Assembly (NCBI GenBank): GCA_963575745.1
Contig: CAUYUJ010007491.1
Location: 239,268-294,267, forward strand
DNA: 55,000 bases
Origin: Prorocentrum cordatum
Lineage: Eukaryota; Sar; Dinophyceae; Prorocentrales; Prorocentraceae
Direction of reading: 5' to 3'
Positions within the stretch are counted from its first letter, which is position 1, and each line of letters opens with the position of its first letter. The notes beneath the pieces are model-generated. The model searched no databases, was not told the DNA's origin, and saw only the letters and a list, made by a program, of their open reading frames with translations. Positions 41,225 to 52,924 of this stretch are shown piece by piece. The translations under genes and the position numbers were made by a program.

Positions 41225-42345
41225 TAAAAGCTATGCAGTCATGGCGCTGAATCAGGGCCCGCTTTGGGCTCGGTGGGGCTCGGGCTGTTGGGGCGCTCCT
41301 CGGAGTTGTGCCGGAGAGCCCGTGCTGTGGCCGAGGCCCCCCATGGCCGGAAGAGTCCCTTCGTTCCGTAATCTGCGCTCCTCATGGTGGCACCGCGACT
41401 GTAAGCCAGCCATGGGCCCAGGGGGTACGGCAAGCCAGGTGCGCTCGCGTCATATCTGACGTCCTACCCCTCCCTCCCATCCCTTACCATGGCGTAGATC
41501 TCCTCTGTTCGCACGATCGGATGTCGTAGCATGGCACAGCACTGCATGGCAGAGCATGGTGTCGAAGATCAACGCGTAGCATGACATAGCATGGCGTGGC
41601 GACCCCCAAGGTGTGTAATTGTGGAGGAGCGAAGGCTGCTTAGAGTCGCCCCTGCTTCTTAGCAGGCGCGGGCCTTGTCTACACTCCACGTAAGATAGAC
41701 CTTTCGCCAGAGTGACCTGTGGTGCGGGCCCAATAGGGCCTCCCCGATCGCTCAATACGATGCGATAGCAGTGGCCTGCGCGCTTGGGTTTGGCCCCCCC
41801 CCCCCCCCGCGCCCCCCAGGAGCAGCGCACCAAAGGTCACTCCCGCCTCGGGTCACTCTCACGTGCAGTCAACAAGCTTCAGTCCACTTCAGGCGCCCTC
41901 CTTCTTCAGCGATCGAGTGGTCTCGCCTCTTCCCTCCTCTTCAGGGGGCCCGGCGGAGGCCCAGACTATCGTCAACGCCTTCCTACTTCACGCTTCTGCC
42001 TACGGTCAACGCGCCTAGTAAGGCCCCTCGCCCTCGTCTAGGGCACCCTTGTGTCCTTGCCTCTGCGGCCCGTCCTTTGCCGTTCTCACTGGTCGCCCGC
42101 CGCCCCAAACATCCCAACCTCGGCCTCCAAAGCTCTTGCGTCCTTACCACCCGTCTGTACTACACGTTTTGGCTGTACTTTCAACGCTTTCCCACTTCAT
42201 GTTTCCACCCAGAGGGCGGCTTCTTTCAAGACGGAGCTCCTGGCTCAACTGAGGGCCCAGGGGGTGCTCGCTCATCTTTCAGAGGGGAAGAACTCATGTA
42301 GGGACTAATGAGGAGGGGATGTGAGACGACAGAGTGGTAGTTATC
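41225..42345. other. No gene seen
   Basis: Mixed sequence with a weak CATGGCA/CATAGCATGG repeat at about 41528-41600 and a C14 run near 41795. No reliable coding frame. Confidence 0.5.
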
Positions 42346-42585
42346 TCCTCCCTCCTTTCTGCTCCCTCCTCCTCCTCCTCCTCCTCCTCCTCCTCCTCCC
42401 TCCTCCATCCCTCCTCCTAATCCTCCTCCTCCTACTCCCTCCTCCATCCTCTCGTCCTCCTCCTCCTGCTCCTCGTCCTCCTCTCCTCCTCCTCCTCTCC
42501 TCCTCCTGTTCGCTCTCCTCCTGTTCCTTTCCTGTTCCTCCTCCTCCTCCTCTTCTTTCTCCTCCTCGTCCTCACTTCTTCCGAC
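42346..42585. repeat. (CCT)n tract
   Basis: Pyrimidine triplets with TAAT and GTT interruptions. Confidence 0.88.
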
Positions 42586-42904
42586 CGCCGTGTAAAAGGC
42601 ATGCGGCACTGTGCGCCTTAGGCGACGCTTAAGAAAACCTAAGTTTTCGGCCAGAGTCTCGATTATTCTTAACGTTTCAATGTAAATCCCAAGATTTTGA
42701 TAGAAGTTCTGGTTTTTCATTCAAATTCTGAGACTCTGAATTTCTTTACCCATGATTTCTTAAGCATTTCGTCCGGTGTGGGGCTTGGAGAGCTCAGGCT
42801 GGGGGCCCAGTGGCAGCCCCCGCTCGGAAGATGGGTTTTGCCTCGCACTCCTTGCGGCCGCTCTGCACAGTTCTGGAGTCACGCAGCACCCGCAGGGTGC
42901 TACG

Positions 42905-43190
42905 TTTTCTCCTCCTCCTCCTTCTCCTCCTCCTCCTCCTCCTCCTTCCTCCTCCCTCCTCCCTCCTCCCTCCTCCCTCCTCCCTCCCTCCTCCTCCTCC
43001 TCCTCCTCCTTACTCCTCCTCCTCCTCATCCTCCTCCTCCTCCTCCTCCTCCTCCTCCTCCCTCCTCCTCCCCTCCCTCCTCCTCCCTCCTCCTGCTCCT
43101 CTTCCTCCTCCCTCTCCTCTCCTGCTCCTCCTCCTGCTCCTCCTCCTCCTGCTGCTCCTCCTCCTCCTCCTCCTTCTCCTCCCTCCGTTT
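42905..43190. repeat. (CCT)n / CCCTCCT tract
   Basis: Pyrimidine array including several CTCCCTC heptamer-like steps. 43191-43800 is GC-rich without a supported gene. Confidence 0.88.
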
Positions 43191-43805
43191 CTGGCACCTG
43201 TGCCACTGGGTGCCCTCGGGCGTCCCAGAAAAACGTGCAGTTTGCAGCCCGATCGTCACCCCTGTTTGCCTGAAGTGTGCCAGGGGGAGCGAACATTGTA
43301 CTTTCGTCGCCACGTTGCGTCCCCCTTGCGATGGCCCACCTGGTAACCCCGCCAGGTCTCCGGCGGGGACGCGTGTCGCCGGCGGGCGGCTCATCCGGGG
43401 ATCCCCCCCCGTTTCTCGCACGGCCCCGGGTGCCACGCCCTGTGCGTGCGTGTGGGTGGGAGTCAGCCGGGGGAGTGGCGCCTCTCGGCTGGCTTGGGGC
43501 GGCATTGGGGGTGTCGTTGTCTGAGCCCTGAGTGGCGGGCGCGGCATGAAACATGGGCGGTGGGCAGTGGGGCTTGTTCCCCCCAGCTGTTTTGTCTTAT
43601 TTGTTTGTCCCTGGGCATTTTTTTCCGCAGTGCGCCTTTCCCGCAGTGCGATGGGTATTTTTTTCCGACGGAGGCACTCAGTTCCCCTTCTGGCTCCCTC
43701 CACCCCCCTCCTGGGAGGTGCCCGTCGCCCCTTTATAATTCGCCCCTCGGCGCGAGGCCGTTGGCTACTAGTTACGCTGCGCCCCCTGGCCCCGCCAGCA
43801 CACAA

Positions 43806-44205
43806 CTCCTCCCTCCTCCTCCTCCTCCTCCTCCTCCTCCTCCTCCTCCCCTCCTCCTCCTCCTCCTCCTCCTCCTCCTCCTCCTCTCCTCCTCACTCCC
43901 CCTCCTCCCCCTCTTTCTCCTCTCCTCCTCCTCCTCCCTCCTCCGTCTTCCGTCCTCCGTCCTCCTCCTCCTCCTCCTCCTCCTCCTCCTTCTCCTCCCT
44001 CCTCTTACTCCTCCTCCGTCCTCCTTTTCCTCCTCCTCCTCCTCCCTCCTTCTCCTCCCTTCTCCTTCTCCTCTTTCTCCTCCTCATCCTCCTCCCTCCT
44101 CCCTCGTCCCTCCTCTTCTTCTTCTTCTTCTTCTTCTTCTTTCTCCTCCTTCTTCCTGTCTCTTCTCCTCCTCCTCCTCCTCCTTCTCCTTCTCGTCCTT
44201 TTTTT
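43806..44205. repeat. (CCT)n and (CTT)n tract
   Basis: About 400 bp pyrimidine array; a CTT run at about 44114-44140. Confidence 0.9.
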
Positions 44206-44479
44206 TGGAATCGCATTTTGAAGTGGTGGAGGTGGGCGCGGGGTGGGTCGCGGGGTGGCTCGGCGCCGAGGCGGGGGCCGCATGTTGAAAACCACCAGGC
44301 CTCCATCCGTGCAGTGGTCGGAAGCTTGCAAGACGACTTTTTTTGCGGGGCGCCATATCGATAGCGGCGCACTGAAAGCGACCAGCCGGAGGAGGAGGAT
44401 GAGGATGAGGAGGAGGACTTTGAGCCTTCACGCGGCCCGCCCCCCAGTTGGATATCAGGCCCCGCAAGCTCCACGAAGC

Positions 44480-44700
44480 TCGCGCCAAGCTCCTCCTCTT
44501 CCTCCTCCTCGTCCTCCTCCTCCTCCTCCTTCTCCTCCTCCTCCTTCCCCTCCTCCCCCTCCTCCTCCTCTCCTCCTCTCCTCGTCTCCTCCCTCTCCTC
44601 CTCCTCCTCCTCCTCCTCCTCCTCCTCTGGTCCTCCTCCTCCTCCTCCTCCTCTGGTCCTCCTCCTCCTCCTCCTCCTCCTCCTCCTCCTCCTCCATCTG
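44480..44700. repeat. (CCT)n tract
   Basis: Pyrimidine triplet array preceded at 44385-44420 by a short GGA/GAT run of opposite strand bias. Confidence 0.88.
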
Positions 44701-44969
44701 TGAAACTCAGGGCTGGATCTAAGCGGTGTTTTGGCGATTTCGTGGGCCGTTTCCGTTTCGACTTCGTTTTGCGTTCAAGGCGGATTGAGGACAAAATGAG
44801 GGGCAACGAACACAAAACGAGAACGAGGAACACCGTTAGGTTCAACCCTTGGTGTAACTGCTGACATCTCTGAGCTTTGGGCAGTACGTTGTAATGCAGG
44901 ACGTTTTGAGAGGAATGCCTGGCGCGTCCTTCAGACGCGCCGAGTGGTGCGACGGAGGAGCCGTTCACG

Positions 44970-45115
44970 AGGAAGGGGGATCGAGGAGGTGGAGGGGGGG
45001 GTGGCGGATGGGAGGAGGAATGGGGGAGGGAGGAGGGAGAGGAAGTGGGGAGGGGGGAGGGAGGGGGATGGAGGAGAGGAGTGGAGAAGGGAGAGGGACG
45101 GGAAGTAGGAGGGTG
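44970..45115. repeat. G/A-rich (GGGA, GGA) array
   Basis: Purine-rich imperfect repeat. 45116-45733 shows several overlapping open frames but none I can support. Confidence 0.75.
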
Positions 45116-45733
45116 GATCCCGTTCTGGCGAAGGGGTCAACCGCGGGCCGCACACTTGCGGAACTGGAGCTACAGAATCTTTGCGCAGCGTTGCGGCGCT
45201 AGCCCGCTCGGGTGGTCAATTTTCCGATGAGCGCGGCGATGGAGAAGCATGCGTCGCGCGGAAACAGCACCGGTCTGATACTTCCACGCGCAAGCTGCGT
45301 GGCGCTTGGGCGAGAACATCATGTCGCCCGCTCTCGAGCGGCCCCGCCGCCGTTGCTGCTGTCATGCGACTTGTCGAGCGATTCGTGCGCCGCGCCCACC
45401 GGGGAACGCCGCTTCCAGGGGCAACTCCAACACAAAGCTTGTCAGCGCTTTGGATGCGAGTGCAGGTGCCGCGCGGGTGCACCCGGCCCGCTGCTGAAGG
45501 TATGCAGCGGTCCTAGCCAGGGTAGCGAACAAGGCTGGAGACGCGCTCCGCCATGGCTTGCTAGTAAGACCTCAGTAAACCTGATTAGGCGTGGGTTAGA
45601 AATGTGGTCCTGATGGGTGAAGGGTGGTGTTAGCGCGCCGAGACTGGTTTGTGCTGAGCGTGCGCTGGTCACGCCAAGGGCTGCTGCTGCTGGCAAAGAC
45701 CTCCAGCTTGTCGACGCGCGCGGTTCTTTGAAC

Positions 45734-46500
45734 ACGTGCGTATGTGTGTGTGTGTGTGTGTGTGTGCTTTGGGCCCGTGTGCGCGTCAGGGTATTTTTTT
45801 TGTGGACGAGGTCTTTTCATGCATGCATTTTTCCATACGTATAGATACTATGTACATAGGTTTGGGCGCCCGTTTGTTCAGATATGTGTGCTCTTGTGTG
45901 TATGCGTGCTTGTGTGTGTATGCGCGTGTTTCGCTGTCGCCTTCTCTTGTCTCTGCTCCTGAACCCCACTTCCATGTGACGCTGCATGTCGAGGCCTCTG
46001 GGCTTAGCTCGCCGGGCACCGCGAGGATGCCGCGCAGCTCGCCCTCCGACGGGGAGCAGCGCGTGTGCATGTGTTTTCCTGTCGGGCTCCCCCGCACCCG
46101 CGCACCGCTCTACGTGCAGTTGGGCCTTCTCTTCGAGGCATTGAGCACACTTTCTCGCGGCTGCCTGTGGCGTCCCGTCGCCAGCGGAGGCAAAACCAAG
46201 TGTGTGCGTGTGTGTTTGGTATGCGCGCGTGTGCGTGCGTGGGTGTTGCGTGGCGTGGGGCGCGCACTTTTTTCAGCCCACGGGTAAAACAGCGCCCCGC
46301 TTTTGTGTAGAGCCGCGGACTTGTGATATGACGGAATACGAGTGCCATCGGCTTTGCATTCGCGAGCGAGCGTGCCTGCATGAACACATGTGCACGCACG
46401 AGTACGCTCGGGAGTGTACATGCAGCGCGTATCTGCACGTGCGTGCGTGACAGGGTTTCGCACAGGAAGTGACGAAGTCGGTGTGGGCTTGCTCATGAAT
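45734..46500. repeat. (TG)n and TGTG/CGTG-rich region
   Basis: A clean TG run at about 45742-45768, then scattered TGTGTGCGTG stretches near 45890-45930, 46200-46245 and 46385-46450. The region is alternating purine-pyrimidine, so Z-DNA-prone. The Cys/Val-rich ORFs come from the repeat. 46501-46825 is unassigned. Confidence 0.75.
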
Positions 46501-46825
46501 TCCTGCACGCGCGTGCGTTTGCGTGAATTCTCGCTGTTTTGTTCTCTAACTGAGCTAAGCTCTGATGGTTTCAGTGCCGTTGGTGATCTGTTTGCACCTC
46601 TGGTCTTTGCCTTGTTGCAAGGGGCTTCGTACATTCAATGTTGTAAGTTGCGTGAGCTTCGGCTTCTCGGTCGTTCAAACTTGTAATTCCCTGGCGAGGA
46701 GGAGGCGAACGCCTTGACTGGCGCCAGGGACCTCCTCATGGAGACTCCTGCGTACCAGGACTGCGGGTGGCAGGCGGAGAGGGAGGGAGCACGATGGATG
46801 CGGGAAGGGGGCATCGGGGGTGAGG

Positions 46826-47042
46826 ATGGATGATGAGTGGAAGGAACGGGAGGAGGAGGAGGGCGAGGAGGGAGGCGAGGAGGAGGAGGAGGAGGAGGAG
46901 GAGGAGGAGGAGGAGGGGGAGGAGGACGTAGATGAGGAAACTTATGAAGGGTGTGCAGGATGAGGAGGCGAGGCAGGAGGGATGATGGACATAGACCAGG
47001 AGGAGGAGGAGGAGGAGGAGGAGGAGGAGGAGGAGGAGAAGA
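46826..47042. repeat. (GGA)n arrays
   Basis: Two purine runs (about 46850-46930 and 46998-47040) separated by unique sequence. 47043-47936 is purine-biased but otherwise featureless. Confidence 0.85.
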
Positions 47043-47936
47043 GAGCACACACGGATTATTATGATGAGGTTGAGAAGGATGATGATTTGGAAGAGGACAG
47101 AGGAATCAGGACAAGTCAGGGAGGCAAAATGATGGGATGCGAAGAAATACAAGGTTCAGGATTTTGAGTTGAGAACGGTTAGGAGGGAGGGCGAGCATGA
47201 GAGGATGATGACGAGAAAGATTGAATGGTAAGACGAGGAGGGTGATTCCATGTCTTACAGGGCGATTTACATGTCTCACTATCGTTTACGATCGCGGTAG
47301 TTCTGTCGGCGGTGCGCCTGCTGCCGGGGAGTTTGATACCCAGGAGGAGGGTGAGGCGGAGAAAGGGACGAAGGGCCGATGTGGAGAAGCGGGGCGGGAG
47401 GAGGGTGAGCACGAGGAATCTGAACACGATGATTCTGAGGAGGTGGGGCATTTTGTCCGGGTTTCGGAGAAAGGGCGTCCAGCTCATACGTGTTGCTAGC
47501 CAGCACGCCGCGGTGGTGGAGGGACAGGGTGGTGTGGAAGAGAAGCAGCGGTGGAGCAGAACGGGGAGGGGGATGGAACGGAGAGGATGCGGAGTTCGGA
47601 GTAGGTGGACTAGTTGTGTACAGGAACGAGACTTGAGTAGGAGGCGGGTGGTAAGGACAACGACGTGGAGGAGAACATGGATGATGCGGGAATATCCATC
47701 GGGGGAGACTTGATGATCGTGCTGTTGCCGATGAGCATGAGTAACAGGAAGAGGGAGAGGCTGATGAGGAGGATGTGGAGGGGCTGATTACTGGGGTTGA
47801 AGAGGATGAGGAGGGTGGGGCATGATGGGGGAGGACGACAAATAAAGATGATGGCATGATCAGCATACTGATTCTATCAGCATTCTCCATGCTGATCATA
47901 TGTCCATCGGTTTATTCACCGCAGTTGTCATACACG

Positions 47937-48600
47937 TGTGTATATATATATACATATCACTAGATGGTACATACATGCATGACGGTGATAGGTGGCGAGA
48001 ATGATGACGAAGACTTGTGCTATGAGGACGAGGGGGTGGAGGAGCGATGGATGGCGTAGGGAGGAGCGAGCGATGATGGGGATGATACGGACGATGAGAA
48101 TCTTCGATAATGCACATGGTAACTCATGCTACGATGAGGGACATGATGAGGATTACCATGATGCGAATGAGGGGGGAATGCGACGGCATGGCGGTGGAGG
48201 GAGGATTGATACACACTATGTAAAAGGGTGCTGAGGGATGATAGAGATGTATTCTAACTCTGATGCTGACGATGCGAATGCTGCTGTGGATTACCATGGT
48301 AACAATTAGGTTCTTAGTGGTGACGATACCGATTATGCTGATCATGATGATGCAGATGTTGTTGATGCTGCTGTTGCTTATGGTGGTGATGATGCTGATG
48401 ATTATGCTGCTGATAATGATCGTGATGATGCTGCTGGTGATGATGATGATGCTGATCAAGAGTATGCTGGTCCTGCTGCTATTCTGATTACGCTAGTACT
48501 GAAGATGATGATCATGCTGACGACGGCGGTAGCACGAATCACGATTATGATGGTTTTGCTGCGATTGATGATGGTGCTGTCGTCATCGACGGAGATGATC
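47937..48600. repeat. (TA)n and GAT/GCT-rich triplet region
   Basis: A short TATATATATATA at about 47940-47953, then GATGA-rich sequence, with the densest GATGATGCTG repeats at about 48340-48600. Confidence 0.75.
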
Positions 48601-48945
48601 GAGTTGTTCCCTCCTTTCTGCGAAGGCAGTTCCTGCTTCGTCGATGATTCAGCAGGCGGCGAAAACAGATGATGCACGCAGTGGGAATCGAGTGTTGTTC
48701 GTGATAGCGCCGTCCTGCAACCCTTCAGGCAGGAGCGTCTAGTGTGAAGAGGTGCCCGTCATTGGCGCTGCTCGCGCGCCCGGGTGGGCAGATGCCCCGG
48801 AACGGACAAGGCCAGGGGTGTCAAAGTGGGCATGCTCTGAACTCCGTAACCAACAGGACGTGAGTTGCGTGTCTTGTATCTTGAAATCCGTGTGTATGTG
48901 AGGAGTTTACCGTGTTGTGAACATGTTGGCAAACTAGAGGTAATC
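48600..48945. repeat. Direct duplication, copy 1 (~345 bp)
   Basis: Shares with 49397-49738 the blocks GCAGTGGGAATCGAGTGT, TCAGGCAGGAGC.TCTAGTG and GTGAAGAGG.TGCCC.TCA in order. The two copies lie about 797 bp apart and are visibly diverged. No coding frame is shared, so this is a duplicated non-coding unit. Confidence 0.75.
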
Positions 48946-49396
48946 AGCTCAAGGTCTCTTCCGAATTCGACTTCGGCATGGCGCGAGTGCTCAGCGTGCC
49001 AGAACTGGACTCCGGCGGATCTCTCGAGTGAGCTTTGAGTTCTGGTGCCGTTGTCGTGGCCGTTCCCGAGACCAGCAGCAGCGCCGTGGAGGCGCCGCAC
49101 CAGCAGCAGTGCAGCCGCAGCAGCCCTAGCCATAGCCACACGCCGCCGCAGCAGCGCAGCCGCAGCAGTCCTATTCAGCTTGTTTGGTCGTTTCAATGGG
49201 CGTCACAGGTGCGTCCTGACAGACAGACAAGTAGCAATGGTTGCCACAGACAAGTGGCGTCGGAGGTGCATTCTGTCCGTATTCCGAAGGGTTCCACGAA
49301 GGCTTGATTACAGGGGTTAGGTTGCTCACGCCCCTGGGCCGTGGTAAGTGCCGCTCTGGCAGCCGGGGGAGTCCGCGATGTCACGAAAGAGGGGCG

Positions 49397-49738
49397 AGTT
49401 GTTTCCTCCCTTCTCCGAAGGCACTTCTCGCTACGTCGATGGCCCAGTCTGCAGTGAAAGCAGACGCTGCGCGCAGTGGGAATCGAGTGTCGTCGGTGAC
49501 AGCGCCGCCCTGCAGCCCGTCAGGCAGGAGCATCTAGTGTGAAGAGGGTGCCCATCACTGGCACGGCTCGCGCGCTGGGGCGGGCAGATGGGCCGGAGAC
49601 GGACGGACCACAGGTGCAGTCAAAGTTGGGGTGTTCTGAAGTTCTTAACCAAAAGGATGTGAGTTTAGCGCGTTGTATTTTGCAGCACGTTTGTGTGCGA
49701 AGAGTTTCAGTGCTGGAGATGTGGGCCAACTGTAGATC
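49397..49738. repeat. Direct duplication, copy 2
   Basis: Partner of 48600-48945. It is followed at 49738-49775 by a GATGATGCTG repeat like the one that precedes copy 1. 48946-49396 and 49776-50323 hold no supported gene; a CAGCAGCAG-type run lies near 49070-49165. Confidence 0.75.
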
Positions 49739-50323
49739 ATGATGCTGTTGCTGGTGATGCTGATTATGATGATGCGGCTGCATCCGAAATCGTTGCTGCT
49801 TATGCTGCCCCCCGGTGACTATTTATATGTTTCCATGTAAAGTGCTCCTCCCAGGGCCCCAGGGGTCTCATCCTTTTTTCGCATGGGAAAATGGGGCGCC
49901 ACCGAAGTGGACCATGGGCCCCCTGTTTACAACGAATATCAGGCGCCCTTGCGCGGGGCTTCCCGGCAGTTCTTGCAATAATTGTTCTCTCGCGTGGGGC
50001 CCCTCGCAATTTATTGGGGCGCCGCGCCTTCGACGCTCAGAAATGACGCTCTCGCTGCGGAAGTGTCGCGATTTTGGGGATCGCGCTACCGTTAGAGGTC
50101 TCCTCGCGGTTCGTGGCGGGCGAACACTTCAGCCCCGCGCTTTCTCGACTTGGCCGCCTGGGCCCGTGCTCCCGACCCGCCCGTTGAGGTCTGCCCGCCC
50201 TATGAGCCCGTCTGTTTTTTTTACGTGCTTTCTGCTCGTAGTGTTTCTCGTGCTCGATTCTCTTCCCCCCCCGTTGTCCCGCGAGCGGGTAAGAGCGATC
50301 AGTCTTACAACTTGAGACGCTTC

Positions 50324-51201
50324 ATGTCCTCTCACCCGCCCCCCAGCAGCGCGGCAACTCGCCCCCGCCATCGCGCGTGGGCAGCCGCGGGGGCAGAAGC
50401 GAGGTTGCCGCAGGAGCTAGCCCGAGCCCGAGCGACGACCCCCTTGGCGCCTTCCGGGGGCAAGTCACCTGCGCCCGCAGCCGCGGGCGCCGCTGCGCCC
50501 GCCAGCTCCAGAGGTGATCCGCCACCACCGTGGAGAAGCTACGCCGCCAGCGATAGGCGCGTGCACAGCACCCGGGCCGTGGACAGGCGTGCTGCGCCCC
50601 CTGGCTACGACGACAGCAGGCGCCTTTCGACCCCGCCTCGCAGCAGCAGCAGCGCGCGCGAGGCCTTCGACAATCTCAGTGACCCTGTCACTGGAGGAAG
50701 CATGTATCGAGAGTACCTGGGCAGAGTCAACCTGGATGATATCGGTGAGCTCCCCGCCGGCAAGATCGCGCGCCTCCGGGGGGTCTCGGGGGGCGCGTTC
50801 AACGGGGCCTGGCACGGCTACGCGCTGAAGTTCCCTGATCGCGCCGAGGGGGGCGCAAGGGCCCCCCCCGCCCGAGCGTCGAGGGTGCGCGCGGGGGCTT
50901 CCCGGGCGCCTGGCGCAGATCTGGCAACGGCGCCTGCGAGGTGGGCCGGGGACTGGAGCTCGACGTCGACTGGGGGACTATCCGCGAGAGGCACGTCAAG
51001 AGGGCCACAGGCAAGGGCCCCCACCAACCAAAGGGGTGGAGCGCTAGCTCCCAGCACCAATCCTGGGGCTCACGGGAAGGTTGGCCCCGGCACGGTGGAG
51101 GGCCATCGTGGCGCGACCACGACTGGCGCGAAGGAAGCGAGCGAGGCAGAAAGAACAGCGACGGTGCTGACCGCGGCGACGAGAGATCTAGATGGTCGTG
51201 A
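50324..51201 (+). pseudogene. Hypothetical protein, frame broken at C8
   Basis: ATG 50324 opens MSSHPPPSSAATRPRHRAW. An Ala/Pro/Arg-rich disordered region follows, then a more ordered segment: SAREAFDNLSDPVTGGSMYR, LGRVNLDDIGELPAGKIARL, FNGAWHGYALKFPDRAEGG. At the C8 run 50851-50858 the sensible frame shifts and continues NGACEVGRGLELDVDWGTIR, ERHVKRATGKGPHQPKGW, then a Trp/Gly/Arg/Asp-rich tail to TGA 51199-51201. The tail resembles RNA-binding RG/W-rich tails in composition only. No domain is recognised. A one-base homopolymer error would restore one ORF of about 290 codons. Confidence 0.45.
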
Positions 51202-52790
51202 CCTCCCTGCCGCTGTCACTTGGCGCTTCGAAACCTCCAGGCTCCAGAAAGCGCGGCCGTTGGCCACCTCGGTGCGGCCCCATTTCCTGGCTGCATGTTC
51301 AGCGCTTCCCTTCTCCCCCTGCCCCCCCCCCCCCCCCCTCTTTTCATTGATGGCGCGGCCGTTGACCGCCTGGTGCCCTGGCTGGGCCCCCCAGCGCAGA
51401 CAATGCGAGGGCGCTGCGGGCGCGGCAGACGGGGCTCCTCCTGCGGCTGGCAGGCGCTCCTCCAGCCCTTCACGCTTGTTGGCGTTCCTGGCTCAGTGTC
51501 GCCGTGGCGGCCTAACGCGCGCCCTCAGGCGCGCCTCCGCCCGTGACTGTCTCGCGGCAACAGTTGCGAGAGCCGCAGGAAACTCGCCCGCGTTTGGAGA
51601 TGGGCCCCGCAAAATGGGAGAATCAGGGATCCGTGTTGGGACGTGCGGCCGTTAGCCGCAGCCGTGCCCAATGCGCCCCTGCCTCTCCGCCCCTCGCGAC
51701 TGGTTTCGGTCGCGCTACAGCGTCTGGCCCGCCCCCCGCCCTTGTGGATCAGGCTGCTGGCGCTGTCAATGCCTGGCGCGATGCCCTTGCTGGGGCGAGG
51801 CGCTGCGCGCCGTTGCACGGCCTTGCCGTTGGCTGTGGCTGTATTCGCACTGGCCTTCTCCGCGCCTGGCGCAGCCCCCCCAGCTGCTGGCCTCGTGATG
51901 ACCGGTGATGGCCCCGGCGCTGCGCCTGGCTCTGCCCCGCCCGCACTTGGGGACCAGGCTCCAAGGCGCCGTCGATGCTGTGTGCGCTGGCCCCTGCTGG
52001 GGCGGGGCGCGGCGTGCCTCTCGGCCTCGGACGTCTGCTGTACTTGTTTTCACCGTGGCCTTTGCTCAGACCTGGCCACAGCCTGGCTCGGTTTTCCCTG
52101 GCACTGGCCCCCCTCTTCGTGATGTCTTCTGACTTGGGCGCCTAGTTGCCGGCTCCTGGCCTCAGGTTACCTCGGCCCTCGGCTGTCTGCGACCCCGCTC
52201 AGCCCCTCGCCTTGTGGCGCTCGCTCTGGTTCAGTGGAGTCGGGTGAGGCGCCCCGGCGTTCAGGTGGCGTGCGCTTTGACCAGTTCTGGCTCGAGTGCT
52301 TGCGCTTCCCTGGCCTCTGGTCTCCGGTTGCCGGCGCAGCTTGCTTGCGTTTGCCGTTGCCGCTGGTTTGATGGGATTCTGACTCGCTGAGCTGTTCAAG
52401 AGTGGGTCAGCCTTCTTGGTCGGCCATGTGTGATCATCCCCGTTGGCCTGCAGCCTAGCGCGTTGGTCTGTTTATGCAGCCCTGCGCTTCGCCGCGCCTG
52501 TGGCGCGTCGACCTCTGGCGCCTGGTGCGACAAGGTTTAATTCATCCTTCCTGGTGGTCTCGCCCCTGGGATGCCCACGCGCTTGCCTGGTCACCTGGCT
52601 GTTCCCTGCAGCTCCTGCAGCCTCAGCCCTCTGCGCAGCCCAGCGCCCCTCGGCGGTAGTCCTGCAGCCGCCTGTGCGCGCGCTAGGTGAATAAGTTCTG
52701 CTCGTAGCCCGAGGTGACTTGTGACGCCGCGGCGCGCCTTCGCCTGCGGCTGCGACGGAAAAATCTTCACTGGCCCATCCAGGGGCGATG
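51202..52790. other. GC-rich region, no supported gene, old duplication
   Basis: Two diverged copies of a roughly 207-bp unit start near 51743 and 51950, sharing GGA.CAGGCT, GCCC.TGCTGGGGCG.GGCGC and GGCCT.TCTC. The many Ala/Pro/Leu ORFs are shaped by composition. A C14 run lies near 51326. Confidence 0.5.
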
Positions 52791-52924
52791 TCCACGCGAG
52801 TTGAGGTGATCAGGGAAGTGCGAAAGCAAGGCGGTGGACGGCCGAACCGCGCGAAGGAGGGAGGACGACAAGGAGGAGGCTGGATGGATGGACGAGGGGA
52901 CGGGGGGAAACAATTAACAGGATG

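Noticed and set aside
45734-46290. Cys/Val-rich ORF near 45736-46287
   Set aside because: Largely a translation of TG/CGTG repeats; no recognisable domain.
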